Origin: an uncultured Clostridium sp.
GTDB lineage: Bacteria > Bacillota > Clostridia > Clostridiales > Clostridiaceae
Assembly (NCBI GenBank): GCA_937927335.1
Contig: CALBDU010000087.1
Coordinates: forward strand, 20,403-84,402
Direction: 5' to 3'
DNA: 64,000 bases
Shown: piece after piece, positions 35,290-44,098 of the stretch
How the letters are laid out: every line of letters begins with the position of its first letter
Position numbering within the stretch: position 1 is the stretch's first letter
Program-made: the position numbers and the translations under genes
Notes under the pieces: model-generated
The model's input: only the letters and a program-made list of their open reading frames with translations
The model's database searches: none
What the model was told of the DNA's origin: nothing

Positions 35290-35358
35290 ATTACTATCCC
35301 CTTCCATACTGGTTTTAAGTTAAAAAAGCCAGCAGAGATTTCACTCCGATGGCTTGTC

Positions 35359-35682
35359 TTATATAATATTATTAATATTAATTATTTTTTTTATCTTTTC
35401 CATGTCCTTAGTTTTCTCATCCAGTCTTGAGAATTCGGAATCCGCCTCTGAAACGAAATTTAAGATGGTTTTCTGGGTTTCCCTAATGTCGGACTGGATT
35501 TTCTCAACCTTGTCAAATCTGGATTCCAGCTTTTCAAGCTTGTTTTCAAATTTGCCCATTTCAAATTCTAGCTTGTCCAATCTCATTTCAATCTTGTTTA
35601 ACTGCTTATTTACAGGTTCCAGCTTTTTATCCAGAAGACTTTCAATTGCGTTCAACAACATCTGATTTTCCAAAAGTTTCAC
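35359..35682 (-). CDS. Small coiled-coil protein, unknown function
   Basis: A 107-residue helical protein with heptad-like spacing (NKQLNKIEMRLDKLEFEMGKFENKLEKLESRFDKVEKI, residues ~30-70). No catalytic motif. GTG 35682 or TTG 35673 may be the start; both lie near GAGGTG. A possible terminator follows at about 35324-35355. Proteins of this type are common in Firmicutes and have no assigned role. Confidence 0.55.
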   Translation of the reverse strand: MKLLENQMLLNAIESLLDKKLEPVNKQLNKIEMRLDKLEFEMGKFENKLEKLESRFDKVEKIQSDIRETQKTILNFVSEADSEFSRLDEKTKDMEKIKKIININNII

Positions 35683-35833
35683 CTCGTTAACTTATATAAT
35701 CTGAACATAATAAAATTATATCATCCATTTTTACCATTGGCAACATGATAAAATCTTCAGTAAATTACCCTATATAAGGGATTTCCTTTATAACTAAGGC
35801 TTCGCATACGTGCGACGGTACCGCACAAAAAAC

Positions 35834-35862
35834 TTGACAGACTTTTTTTTTAATGATAAGAT
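35834..35862 (+). promoter_or_regulatory. SigA-type promoter for the metA leader
   Basis: TTGACA (35834-35839), 17 bp, TAAGAT (35857-35862), positioned about 30 bp upstream of the SAM riboswitch. Confidence 0.7.
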
Positions 35863-35889
35863 TCATTGTAAAAACAATATCGATTTTTG

Positions 35890-36048
35890 TTCTTATCAAG
35901 AGAGGTGGAGGGACTGGCCCAATGAAGCCCGGCAACCAGTATGTTTCATTTGCATACATGGTGCCAATTCCTGCAGGATGTATTTCCTGAAAGATAAGAA
36001 GTGGCCAGAACCTCATTGTATATTAACCACTTCTTAATTGAAGTGGTT
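35890..36048 (+). promoter_or_regulatory. SAM-I (S-box) riboswitch with terminator
   Basis: The leader has the S-box core: CTTATCAAGAGAGGTGGAGG, GGACTGGCCC, ATGAAGCCCGGCAACC, GGTGCCAATTCCTGC and the closing GAAAGATAAGAA. A terminator hairpin AACCACTTC/GAAGTGGTT (36025-36048) with a T-rich tail follows. SAM binding should switch off the downstream metA. Confidence 0.95.
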
Positions 36049-36100
36049 TTATTCTTTAGAGCCCTTCAAACAAAAATAAAATTAGAGAGGAAGATGAACC

Positions 36101-37006
36101 ATGCCAATAATTATACCTAAAGATCTTCCTGCGGCAAAAACACTGAGAGACGAAAATATTTTTGTTATGAATTCAGTTCGTGCAAGCCATCAGGATATCA
36201 GGCCACTGAAAATAGCTATTGTGAACCTTATGCCTACAAAAATCCAGACGGAAACCCAGCTGCTGAGGCTCATCGGCAACACGCCGCTGCAGGTGGATGT
36301 GGAATTTATCCATACTGAAACCCATAAATCCAGGAATACACCTGAAGAACATCTTTTATCCTTTTATAAGACCTTCGATGATATTAAAGCTTCAAAATAC
36401 GACGGAATGATAATAACTGGTGCTCCGGTGGAAAAGCTTGAATATGAAGAGGTGGAATACTGGGAGGAACTAAAAAAAATCATGGATTTTACTTTGACTA
36501 ATGTAACCTCAACCCTGCACATCTGCTGGGGAGCCCAGGCAGCACTGTATCACCATTATGGCGTTCCCAAACACCTTTTGGATAGAAAGATGTTTGGAGT
36601 TTTCCCACATACTGTAAACTATAAAAAATCCAAGCTGCTTCGTGGTTTTGACGATAACTTTTTCGTTCCCCATTCCAGACATACTGAGGTGCGCAGCGAA
36701 GACATCCAGAAGGTGCCAGAACTTAGGATATTATCCGAGTCAAGAGAATCCGGAGTATATATAACCTCCACCAAAGGTGGAAAACAAATTTTTGTTACAG
36801 GACACTCAGAATATGATCCATTAACACTGAAGGCTGAATATGACAGAGATGTTGCAGCAGGCTTGGATATTAATGTTCCATCAAATTATTACCCCAAGGA
36901 TGACCCATCCAAAAAACCAGTTGTTAAATGGCGAGGCCACGCAAACCTGCTTTTTTCCAACTGGCTTAATTATTATGTTTATCAGGAAACGCCTTACGTT
37001 TTATAA
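36101..37006 (+). CDS. metA: Homoserine O-acetyltransferase (MetA type)
   Basis: The 301-residue enzyme activates homoserine for methionine synthesis. It has the catalytic Cys142 in LHICWGAQAALYHHYG and the FVTGHSEYD His/Glu region. Residue 111 is Glu (GAPVEKLEYEEVEYW), which in this family marks acetyl-CoA rather than succinyl-CoA use, so acetyl transfer is predicted. The gene follows a SAM-I riboswitch, giving repression by methionine-derived SAM. It is monocistronic, followed by a dispersed 29-bp repeat. Confidence 0.93.
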   Translation: MPIIIPKDLPAAKTLRDENIFVMNSVRASHQDIRPLKIAIVNLMPTKIQTETQLLRLIGNTPLQVDVEFIHTETHKSRNTPEEHLLSFYKTFDDIKASKYDGMIITGAPVEKLEYEEVEYWEELKKIMDFTLTNVTSTLHICWGAQAALYHHYGVPKHLLDRKMFGVFPHTVNYKKSKLLRGFDDNFFVPHSRHTEVRSEDIQKVPELRILSESRESGVYITSTKGGKQIFVTGHSEYDPLTLKAEYDRDVAAGLDINVPSNYYPKDDPSKKPVVKWRGHANLLFSNWLNYYVYQETPYVL

Positions 37007-37026
37007 AAAACAGGCCTGTGGCCAGG

Positions 37027-37055
37027 CTGGTGACAGCCACATCAGATATCAGATA
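37027..37055 (+). repeat. Dispersed 29-bp repeat, copy 1
   Basis: CTGGTGACAGCCACATCAGATATCAGATA, split here as CTGGTGACAGCCACAT plus CAGATATCAGATA, recurs identically at 44682-44710 and with one mismatch at 48304-48332, all on the plus strand. It lies just after metA. Confidence 0.8.
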
Positions 37056-37810
37056 AGCTGCTTCCTGCTGTTGAAAAAACTTCTATAGGCAAGATAACAG
37101 GCAATAAAGGATGATATTGAAGTGGTAGACAGCAGCATGAAGGTTACCATTATCTGATACCTTACTGCTAAAACCGGAGAGGTGCCTGCCAGGATAAGAC
37201 CTGTCATCATTCCTGGCAGGGTTACTATTCCTAAGGTTTTTGCAGAGTCAATGGTAGGAACCATTCCTGTACGTATTGAGCTTCTTATAATCTCCTTGGA
37301 AGAGGTTAGTATATCTGCTCCCAGCGACAGTTTGGTTTCCACCTCCTCTCTTTTGCTTTTAAAGTCATTGACCATATATTTAAAGCAAAGTCCCAATGCC
37401 ACCATAGCGTTGCTAATAACCATACCACCAACTGGAATTACCTGATAGGGTTCATATTTTATAGCTCCTGAGGCAACCAGGATGAACAGGGTTAATAATG
37501 TGCCTGCAGTTATTGCTGCAAATGATATGGAAATGCTGTTCTTAATGTCTTTTCCTCTTTTTCCAGCGTTGTATGAAGCATTTAGTATCATAAACAGCAG
37601 TAAAAGCGTTGTAAATAAAGGATTTTTAAGGCCAAAAATATAATTCAGCACATAGCCTACAGCCACAAGCTGAACCACAGCCCTAACCGCCCCCGTAACA
37701 ATTTCCTTTTCCAGCTTCAGCTTTTGACTTCGGGAAAAAAATATTGATATCATCACAAGTGAGGATGCTATCAATAATGATGAAATGCTTATTTCAGTTC
37801 CTGAATTCAT
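37049..37810 (-). CDS. fetB: FetB-family iron-export ABC permease
   Basis: This 253-residue protein has about seven membrane helices and the UPF0014/FetB signature: VRAVVQLVAVGYVLNYIFG, NASYNAGKRGKDIKNS and TLPGMMTGLILAGTSPVLAVRYQIMV. FetAB exports iron and protects against oxidative stress in E. coli. It overlaps the fetA stop by four bases, so the pair forms one transporter. Confidence 0.85.
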   Translation of the reverse strand: MNSGTEISISSLLIASSLVMISIFFSRSQKLKLEKEIVTGAVRAVVQLVAVGYVLNYIFGLKNPLFTTLLLLFMILNASYNAGKRGKDIKNSISISFAAITAGTLLTLFILVASGAIKYEPYQVIPVGGMVISNAMVALGLCFKYMVNDFKSKREEVETKLSLGADILTSSKEIIRSSIRTGMVPTIDSAKTLGIVTLPGMMTGLILAGTSPVLAVRYQIMVTFMLLSTTSISSFIACYLAYRSFFNSRKQLI

Positions 37811-38463
37811 CTTAACACCTCCAGCTTTTCAATTATGCCATTTTCAAGTCTTAATAGCTTGTTTGCATATTTTCTGCTCTGTTCAGGATTATGTGTAACC
37901 CATAATACCGTAACCCCTTCTTTATTGAGTTTATTAATGGAATCTTCAACTATTGAGGTATTCTCCACATCCAAAGCCGAGGTAACTTCATCCAGCAGTA
38001 TTATATCCGGTTTAAACAACAGTGTCCTTATCAAGGCAATTCGCTGCTTTTCTCCTCCCGAAAGATTTTTTATTTCTTCCTTGAGAATATCTGCCTTCAG
38101 ATTAAAATTCTTTAAAAGAGTTTCCACCCTGATAATATCCATTTTCATATTTCTTATTGCGTAGGGAAATATAAGATTATCTTCAACCACGCTGCCAAAG
38201 AGCCGTGGCATTTGAAAACAATAGCAAATCCTCTGCCTTAAGGCTGAGGGTTCGTACTCCAATATATTTGTGTCATTGTATAATATACTCCCGCTGTCTG
38301 CACTTATAAGATTGCAGCAAAGTTTTAAAATTGTACTTTTACCGCTGCCTGAAGGACCTGTAATGGATATAAAGTCACCGGGGTCAATTGAAATTGAAAT
38401 ATTGTTCAATATTTTTTTATTATCTCTTGAATAATTTATATTTATAAATTGAAGTACGCTCAT
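37807..38463 (-). CDS. fetA: FetA-like iron-export ABC ATPase
   Basis: The ~218-residue ATPase has Walker A TGPSGSGKSTIL, signature NLSGGEKQRIALIRTL, Walker B DIILLDEVTSALD and H-switch VTHNPEQ. ATG 38463 is chosen with AGGAGG upstream; the longer in-frame extension to 38637 would overlap the divergent UbiA gene and has no site. Neighbour fetB fixes its role as iron export. It is divergent from the UbiA-family gene, with 72 bp between the starts. Confidence 0.85.
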   Translation of the reverse strand: MSVLQFININYSRDNKKILNNISISIDPGDFISITGPSGSGKSTILKLCCNLISADSGSILYNDTNILEYEPSALRQRICYCFQMPRLFGSVVEDNLIFPYAIRNMKMDIIRVETLLKNFNLKADILKEEIKNLSGGEKQRIALIRTLLFKPDIILLDEVTSALDVENTSIVEDSINKLNKEGVTVLWVTHNPEQSRKYANKLLRLENGIIEKLEVLR

Positions 38464-38535
38464 AATAGCCTCCTGTTTAATTAAAACTTCAATTAATTTA
38501 TACATTTTGATATAATATAATGTGAGGTGGATAAA

Positions 38536-39444
38536 ATGATACTTAAAAACTTCTTGAAATTGGTGGAAATCCAGACCAAGGCCGCCAGCGTAATCCCTTT
38601 TATGATGGGTACTGCCTTTGCATACTTCAGGTATCATACATTCAGCTTCACTGTTTTTATAATAATGTTTTTGTCACTTTTTACCTTTGATATGGCCACC
38701 ACAGCAATTAATAATTACGTGGATTATAATTATGTAAATTTCAAAGTAACTACAGTGAGGATAATTATATTAATATTACTGTCTACAGCTACATTTTTCG
38801 GCATTCTCCTCACTTTGAAGACAAATATTGTTGTACTAACAATTGGAATTATATCATTTTTTGCAGGTATATTCTATACCTATGGCCCCATACCCATATC
38901 ACGAATGCCCTTAGGTGAAATCTTCTCTGGTTTTTTTATGGGTTTTATAATCACATTTTTATCTGTGTATGTGCAGGCATATGGTAATAATATCGTATCG
39001 TTAATTCTAAGTGGAAATATATTGAACGTGAGTTTAAACCTGCCTGAATTAATTTATATTTTTTTATTTTCCGTGCCTGCGGTGAACTGTATCGCAAATA
39101 TTATGCTGGCAAATAATATTTGTGATTTAGAGGATGACATTTTGATTAAGCGTTTTACACTGCCTTATTATATTGGTATGGAAAAATCACTTAAGCTTTT
39201 TAAATACCTTTATTATATTTCCTATTTGGATATTTTACTTTTAGCATTCCTTGGCATCACCCCGGTTATAAATCTTGCTGCATTAATTACCTTTATTCCA
39301 GTTTATAGGAATATCAGACTTTTTACGCAGACACCGGTTAAAAGCAAAACCTTTGTGTTATCTGTAAAAAACTTTATGCTGGTAAACCTGCCTCAGGCAG
39401 TTTTTATCAGTATATCAATCTTTGCCGCTGTATTCATACATTAG
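38536..39444 (+). CDS. UbiA-family prenyltransferase (MenA-like)
   Basis: This ~302-residue membrane protein has about nine helices and the UbiA-type aspartate-rich motif 2 NICDLEDD (about residue 200). Motif 1 reads INNYVDYNYV, keeping the first Asp but lacking the expected third Asp of NDxxDxxxD, so catalytic competence needs checking. MenA-type members attach a prenyl chain to dihydroxynaphthoate. ATG 38536 with GAGGTGG upstream is preferred over GTG 38527. The polyprenyl synthase and NADH dehydrogenase genes are 1-3 kb downstream on the other strand, which suggests a quinone role. Confidence 0.72.
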   Translation: MILKNFLKLVEIQTKAASVIPFMMGTAFAYFRYHTFSFTVFIIMFLSLFTFDMATTAINNYVDYNYVNFKVTTVRIIILILLSTATFFGILLTLKTNIVVLTIGIISFFAGIFYTYGPIPISRMPLGEIFSGFFMGFIITFLSVYVQAYGNNIVSLILSGNILNVSLNLPELIYIFLFSVPAVNCIANIMLANNICDLEDDILIKRFTLPYYIGMEKSLKLFKYLYYISYLDILLLAFLGITPVINLAALITFIPVYRNIRLFTQTPVKSKTFVLSVKNFMLVNLPQAVFISISIFAAVFIH

Positions 39445-39454
39445 GGGGGATTTT

Positions 39455-40345
39455 ATGAATATTGAAAATTTACAATACTTTTACGAGGCTGCAAATCTTA
39501 AAAGCATATCAAAAGCAGCAGAAAAATCACACATTTCACAATCTGCTTTAAGCAAGCAGATTCAAAAGCTGGAGGAAAACCTGGGAGTTAAGCTTATAGA
39601 TAGAAGCAATAGGGGGGTAGAGCTCACTGAAGCCGGAGAACTTGTTATGAAGTATGCTGAAAAAATTCTTCATAATTATGACAGGCTTGAAGAAGAAATA
39701 AAATACCTTGGCAATGATATAAATATGGTTAAAATCAATGCCTGCTGTGTATTAAATCCGTATATCATGACGAAAACCTTATATCATATGAAAAAGAAGC
39801 TTCCAAAGTTTCACTTTAATGTTAACTCAAATTACTGCGATAAAATCGAGGTAGCTATATCTGAATTTAATTCTGACATAGGGCTTGTTTGCAAGCCACC
39901 TGCTGATAAAAAAGTAGCTATTGATGTTCTGGCAGTTGACAAGGTTGTGCTGGTAGCCGGACAAAATTTTGATATTCCTGATGCCATTGATTTTGAAGAT
40001 ATACTAAAATATCAAATGGTAATGTTAAATGCAAACAATGGTACCAATGAAACAGTGAAGAAAAAACTCAATTTGATTGGTAAGAGCTTTGCAGATTTAA
40101 AAATTGTATTCACTGCAGACTCTACCGAATCCATAAAAGCTGCAGTGGTCAACGGTCAAGGTATAACCTTCCTGCCATATCTTGTAGTGAAACAGGAGCT
40201 GGACGGCAATCTTTTAAAAGAGATAGATGTGAATAATTTAAATATGACCTATAATCTTTATCTCATTCATAATGTGGATGCTAATGATAAAATTAAACAT
40301 GTTATTAATGAATTTAAGAGCATTTGGAAAAAGGCAGTTAAATAA
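39455..40345 (+). CDS. LysR-family transcriptional regulator
   Basis: The ~296-residue protein has a LysR HTH (LQYFYEAANLKSISKAAEKSHISQSALSKQIQKLE) and a substrate-binding domain. ATG 39455 has GGGGGG upstream. It starts 11 bp after the prenyltransferase stop and can be cotranscribed with it. The target may be the adjacent quinone genes or fetAB; the sequence does not decide. Confidence 0.85.
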   Translation: MNIENLQYFYEAANLKSISKAAEKSHISQSALSKQIQKLEENLGVKLIDRSNRGVELTEAGELVMKYAEKILHNYDRLEEEIKYLGNDINMVKINACCVLNPYIMTKTLYHMKKKLPKFHFNVNSNYCDKIEVAISEFNSDIGLVCKPPADKKVAIDVLAVDKVVLVAGQNFDIPDAIDFEDILKYQMVMLNANNGTNETVKKKLNLIGKSFADLKIVFTADSTESIKAAVVNGQGITFLPYLVVKQELDGNLLKEIDVNNLNMTYNLYLIHNVDANDKIKHVINEFKSIWKKAVK

Positions 40346-40385
40346 AAGAAAACCCCGGTTAAAATAACCGGGATTTTTCTTTTGA
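40346..40385. terminator. Bidirectional terminator between LysR and polyprenyl synthase
   Basis: CCCGGTTA/TAACCGGG forms a perfect stem with A- and T-runs on the two sides, between convergent genes. Confidence 0.8.
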
Positions 40386-40396
40386 ATAGGGTTTTA

Positions 40397-41362
40397 TCAA
40401 TAATTTCTATAAAGAAGTTTTTTTGTAATTTCCATCAGCACTTCCTTATTATCATTTTCAGGCAGGCTTTCAATTAACTTTATCGCCTTATCTGAATACC
40501 GTTTTGCCAATTGGATGCATTTATCCAATGCCTTGGAGTTTCTTACATATTCTCCAATTTCCTTAATATCCTGATCAGTATAGTAATCTTTCCTAATTAA
40601 CTGATTAAATACAGGATCCTTTTCTGCCACTGCATATAGAACTGGCAATGTAAGAATACCTTGTTTTAAATCATTCGCGGGCGACTTGCCTAAAATATCC
40701 TCATCACCGGAATAATCCAGTATATCATCTATGATCTGGAAGGCCATGCCAATATTATGGCCGATATTCCAAAACTTTCTTGACAGGCTGTCACTGCACC
40801 CACTGGAGGATGCCCCGGTGTAGAGGCTTAATGAAAACAGTTCAGCTGTTTTTGAAGCTATTCTCTTCAAATATGACTTTACCGTAATTTTAGCATCAAA
40901 CCTGGAATTAAGCTGCTCTATTTCCCCAAAGCATATTCTGGTCATTGAATTTGAATCCACATTAATAGCTTTTAACGATGAATTTTCAGAAAGTATTTTA
41001 AAGCATTTACAGAACAAATAGTCTCCAATATATACCGCATAGTCCTTGCCATATTTTGACTGGATAGTTTCGTTGCCGCGCCTAAGCTTTGAATCATCAA
41101 CGATATCATCATGCACCAGTGTCGCCATGTGAAGCATTTCAACCACAGCAGCCAAAGATGCCGCTCTTTTACGGTCATAACTTCCAAAGCCTGAGGCTAT
41201 TAAAACAAAACCAGGTCTTAGCAGTTTACCACCGGAATGAATAAGCTCCAGTATGGAATTTTCTATTATTTTGTCCTTACACTTTGCATTTTGTTCCATT
41301 ATATTAACTGCATAATCCAGATCCTCTTTTATCAAAGGGCAGGAATTCCAAAAACTGTCCAT
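40397..41362 (-). CDS. Polyprenyl diphosphate synthase (HepT-like)
   Basis: The ~321-residue protein has both Asp-rich motifs of trans-prenyl synthases: HDDIVDDSKLRRG (first, about residue 83) and FQIIDDILDYSGD (second). It makes a long-chain isoprenoid diphosphate, probably the side chain donor for a quinone, given the UbiA-type gene nearby. ATG 41362 has GGGGATGA upstream. It is 11 bp downstream of the NADH dehydrogenase gene, so the two form an operon. Confidence 0.85.
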   Translation of the reverse strand: MDSFWNSCPLIKEDLDYAVNIMEQNAKCKDKIIENSILELIHSGGKLLRPGFVLIASGFGSYDRKRAASLAAVVEMLHMATLVHDDIVDDSKLRRGNETIQSKYGKDYAVYIGDYLFCKCFKILSENSSLKAINVDSNSMTRICFGEIEQLNSRFDAKITVKSYLKRIASKTAELFSLSLYTGASSSGCSDSLSRKFWNIGHNIGMAFQIIDDILDYSGDEDILGKSPANDLKQGILTLPVLYAVAEKDPVFNQLIRKDYYTDQDIKEIGEYVRNSKALDKCIQLAKRYSDKAIKLIESLPENDNKEVLMEITKKLLYRNY

Positions 41363-41373
41363 ATAATCATCCC

Positions 41374-43173
41374 CTATGCATCTTTAGTGTAAATAGGTTT
41401 CCTTTTTCCATAAGCTATTTTTCCAAAGGTTCTCCAGAACCATGGTATTACATAGTAGTCTAGTCCGAAGGCTCTGCCTGCGCCGCCCATAAGTGCTACT
41501 GCACCGAATATATACCACAGTATCTCCTTGCCGCCCATGGCAGAAAGAATGAAATTGAAACACAGGAATATTGAACCTGCGCTGGCAAGGAACGTGAACA
41601 AGCCTGCTAGTAAGGCAAGTCCAATGGCTACCTCTCCAAGCACAATTGTAACCTGGAAGAAATAAGCATAAGGTGCTATAAAAGTGTTCATAAATGCTGT
41701 ATAGAAAGCCGGAGGGTTAGCCAGCAAAGGTACTACTGTATTGGCAGCCTGAGCAGCTCCCTCTGCAGCCTGCTGTGATGCACCTGACACATTAGTTGTG
41801 CTCACAATATAAATGTGTTCTGGTGAAAGCCATCCCTGACTGATTTTGGTTACACCCTCAATGACCCACATGGTACCGATATATAACCTCAGCACCACCA
41901 GCCAGAGAGTTGATGACCTTGCAGCAAGATGCCCTCTCATAATACTTCTTTCGTCTTTCATATAGAAGAATTCATGGCAAAGGTAATTATAAATCAACAG
42001 GAATCCACCAATGCCGAATAAATAATGCATATTTACAAGATGCTTCATTGCCATGGCAAAGAAACCAGAAAGCTTCATGCCTCCTACATCTGCGACACCG
42101 TATCTGCCGCCGACTGATACCATGAATCCATGGTAATTTGACTTGAATTCAACTTTTTCCTTCTTTTCAATGGCAGCTTCAATATTTTTTGCTACAGTTT
42201 CTCCTGTCTGCATAGCAGCCTCCACTATCTGCGGAGTTGGCTTGCCATTTTCCTCATACCAGGCTATATCACCCACAACAAATATATTTTCCTTGCTAAC
42301 AGACTGCATATACTTGTTTGTCTGAAGTCTGCCCCGTTTTCCCATTTCCAGATTTAGCTCTGAAGCTTCTGCATTGCCTTGAATGCCACAGGTCCAGATA
42401 AGGGTCCTTGATGGAATTTCAGTGCCATCCTTAAGCTTAACCAGGTTTGGCGTTACCTCAACTATAGGAGCATTTTTCATAAGCTCAATGCCCTTTTTAG
42501 CCATATAACGTTCAACCTTGCCAGCCTGATCCTTATTAAGCATGTTAAGAATTGACGGCATGGCTTCTACAACCATAAGCCTTACTTCTTTTTCATCCAC
42601 GTTATGCTCTTTGCTGAGTCTGGTTTTCCATTCCATCAGTTCGCCGATGGTTTCTATACCTGTAAATCCAGCACCCGCCACTATAAGTGTTAATAATTCC
42701 TTCCTGCGGCTGTCATTTCTCTCCTTAGATGCTGCTTTGAACATATTTTCAATATGTTCCCTGATAGTCAGCGCATCTTCCAGTGACCACAGCGAGAAAC
42801 CGTTCTCTTTTACGCCTGGAACTCCGAAATATGCAGTTTCGCTTCCTGTTCCAACTACAAGATAATCATACTGGTATGTGTTATACTCCGTAGTTACCTT
42901 CTGTCCTTCAATATCCACCTTTTCAATGTTTTCAGTAATAATATTTACCTTTGAACCATGAAATATGGTCCTTAGGTCCACCATAACAGATTCCTTGTCA
43001 ACTCTTCCTCCTGCGACCTCATGAAGTTCTGTCATCAGGGTATGGAAAGGATTCCTATCTATTAAAGTGATTTCAACATTATTATTTTTTTTGTACTTTT
43101 TAGAAAGCTTTTTTGCTGTGTGAACTCCTCCGTAGCCTGCTCCTAAAATTACTATTTTTATTCTGTCTGACAT
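41374..43173 (-). CDS. Type II NADH dehydrogenase fused to a C-terminal DoxX-like membrane domain
   Basis: This 599-residue protein has the NDH-2 core: FAD-binding VILGAGYGGVHTAKKL at the start, NAD-binding VAGAGFTGIETIGEL near residue 165 and NIFVVGDIAWYEENG near residue 295. From about residue 385 it continues into four to five membrane helices resembling DoxX (LYIGTMWVIEGVTKISQGWL). Typical NDH-2 are ~400-430 residues, so this is a fusion. NDH-2 passes electrons from NADH to quinone; a membrane-extended form is known from flavin-based extracellular electron transfer loci. It sits in an operon with polyprenyl synthase. ATG 43173 has AAGGGGTG upstream. Confidence 0.82.
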   Translation of the reverse strand: MSDRIKIVILGAGYGGVHTAKKLSKKYKKNNNVEITLIDRNPFHTLMTELHEVAGGRVDKESVMVDLRTIFHGSKVNIITENIEKVDIEGQKVTTEYNTYQYDYLVVGTGSETAYFGVPGVKENGFSLWSLEDALTIREHIENMFKAASKERNDSRRKELLTLIVAGAGFTGIETIGELMEWKTRLSKEHNVDEKEVRLMVVEAMPSILNMLNKDQAGKVERYMAKKGIELMKNAPIVEVTPNLVKLKDGTEIPSRTLIWTCGIQGNAEASELNLEMGKRGRLQTNKYMQSVSKENIFVVGDIAWYEENGKPTPQIVEAAMQTGETVAKNIEAAIEKKEKVEFKSNYHGFMVSVGGRYGVADVGGMKLSGFFAMAMKHLVNMHYLFGIGGFLLIYNYLCHEFFYMKDERSIMRGHLAARSSTLWLVVLRLYIGTMWVIEGVTKISQGWLSPEHIYIVSTTNVSGASQQAAEGAAQAANTVVPLLANPPAFYTAFMNTFIAPYAYFFQVTIVLGEVAIGLALLAGLFTFLASAGSIFLCFNFILSAMGGKEILWYIFGAVALMGGAGRAFGLDYYVIPWFWRTFGKIAYGKRKPIYTKDA

Positions 43174-43410
43174 ATAATCACCCCTTGTTCTATGATAAAC
43201 TTTTATTTAGGTTCATAAATAATGATATCAGCTTTTAATTTATTGTCCATAATCCAAAATGAGGTAAGTTATCTGCTTTTATAGTATTCCCCAATGCATC
43301 ATTCTTTATTTTAGAGGGTTTATGACAATCTTGAATAATTTTTTTAAAAATTCAACATACTAAAATATCATACAGCATAACAATTTGTCATAGTTAACAT
43401 CGTTAAAACA

Positions 43411-43440
43411 TTGTTATAATTTAATTATAAATTATAACAA
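43411..43440. promoter_or_regulatory. 30-bp palindrome (13-bp arms) upstream of the lipoprotein
   Basis: TTGTTATAATTTA, ATTA, TAAATTATAACAA form a perfect inverted repeat ending 29 bp before the start codon of the 43469 gene. It overlaps the expected promoter (a TATAAT is inside the left arm), fitting a repressor operator. Confidence 0.6.
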
Positions 43441-43468
43441 TAAATCAATGTAAAGGGGAGGACTTAGT

Positions 43469-44044
43469 ATGAAATTCAAAGCATTATTTTTAACAGTGGC
43501 TATATTGGCTACACTACTCACAGGCTGCGGCCAGAAAACAGCAAACAACACTACAAATAATACTACTAATAACACATCCAATACTGCACAAAAAACAGAT
43601 ACTACAACTACAGCTTCAATTGTTAATAACGCTGCAAATTTTGAAACAGCAATCAGCAGCAAGGGTACCTGGATAATAGCTATTTTAAATGATTTAACAG
43701 TTGATAAAGATCTTGTATTGGAAGGAAACTTTGTAAACGGCAAGAAAGATGCCAACGGAAAAGACATAGTTCAGAGAAAAATTGCTCTTTATGCACAGGA
43801 TTCCAATCGTAAGGTAACAGCAAGATATACCCTTACTGCACCTTCAATAACTATTAAGAGCCCTAATGCCAGCATACAGCACGGCATATTCAAAGGCGAC
43901 ATCTATGTTGCAGTTGACAACTTCCAGCTTGTTGACCAGAAGGTTGAAGGAAACATCTACTTTGCAACTCAGAGCAACAAAGACACATTTAAAATGGATG
44001 CAACTTCATCAGTTACTGGAAAACAGGAAATCAAAACTAAATAG
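43469..44044 (+). CDS. Putative lipoprotein, unknown function
   Basis: This 191-residue lipoprotein (lipobox LLTGC) has an Asn/Thr-rich linker then a beta-rich domain with repeated short strands (LTVDKDLVLEGNFVNG, LTAPSITIKSPNASI, GIFKGDIYV, VEGNIYFAT). This resembles polymer-forming/right-handed beta-helix repeats. No catalytic residues are evident. It is divergent from the NADH dehydrogenase operon and is preceded by a strong palindrome. Confidence 0.6.
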   Translation: MKFKALFLTVAILATLLTGCGQKTANNTTNNTTNNTSNTAQKTDTTTTASIVNNAANFETAISSKGTWIIAILNDLTVDKDLVLEGNFVNGKKDANGKDIVQRKIALYAQDSNRKVTARYTLTAPSITIKSPNASIQHGIFKGDIYVAVDNFQLVDQKVEGNIYFATQSNKDTFKMDATSSVTGKQEIKTK

Positions 44045-44098
44045 TTAACAAAAGAAATTATATAAATGTACAAAAGATAAAGTTTTTATACACAAAAG

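Noticed and set aside
43385..43410. Rex-binding site in the region upstream of the lipoprotein gene
   Set aside because: AGTTAACATCGTTAA has half-sites but wrong spacing and only partial match; kept only as context for the palindrome finding.
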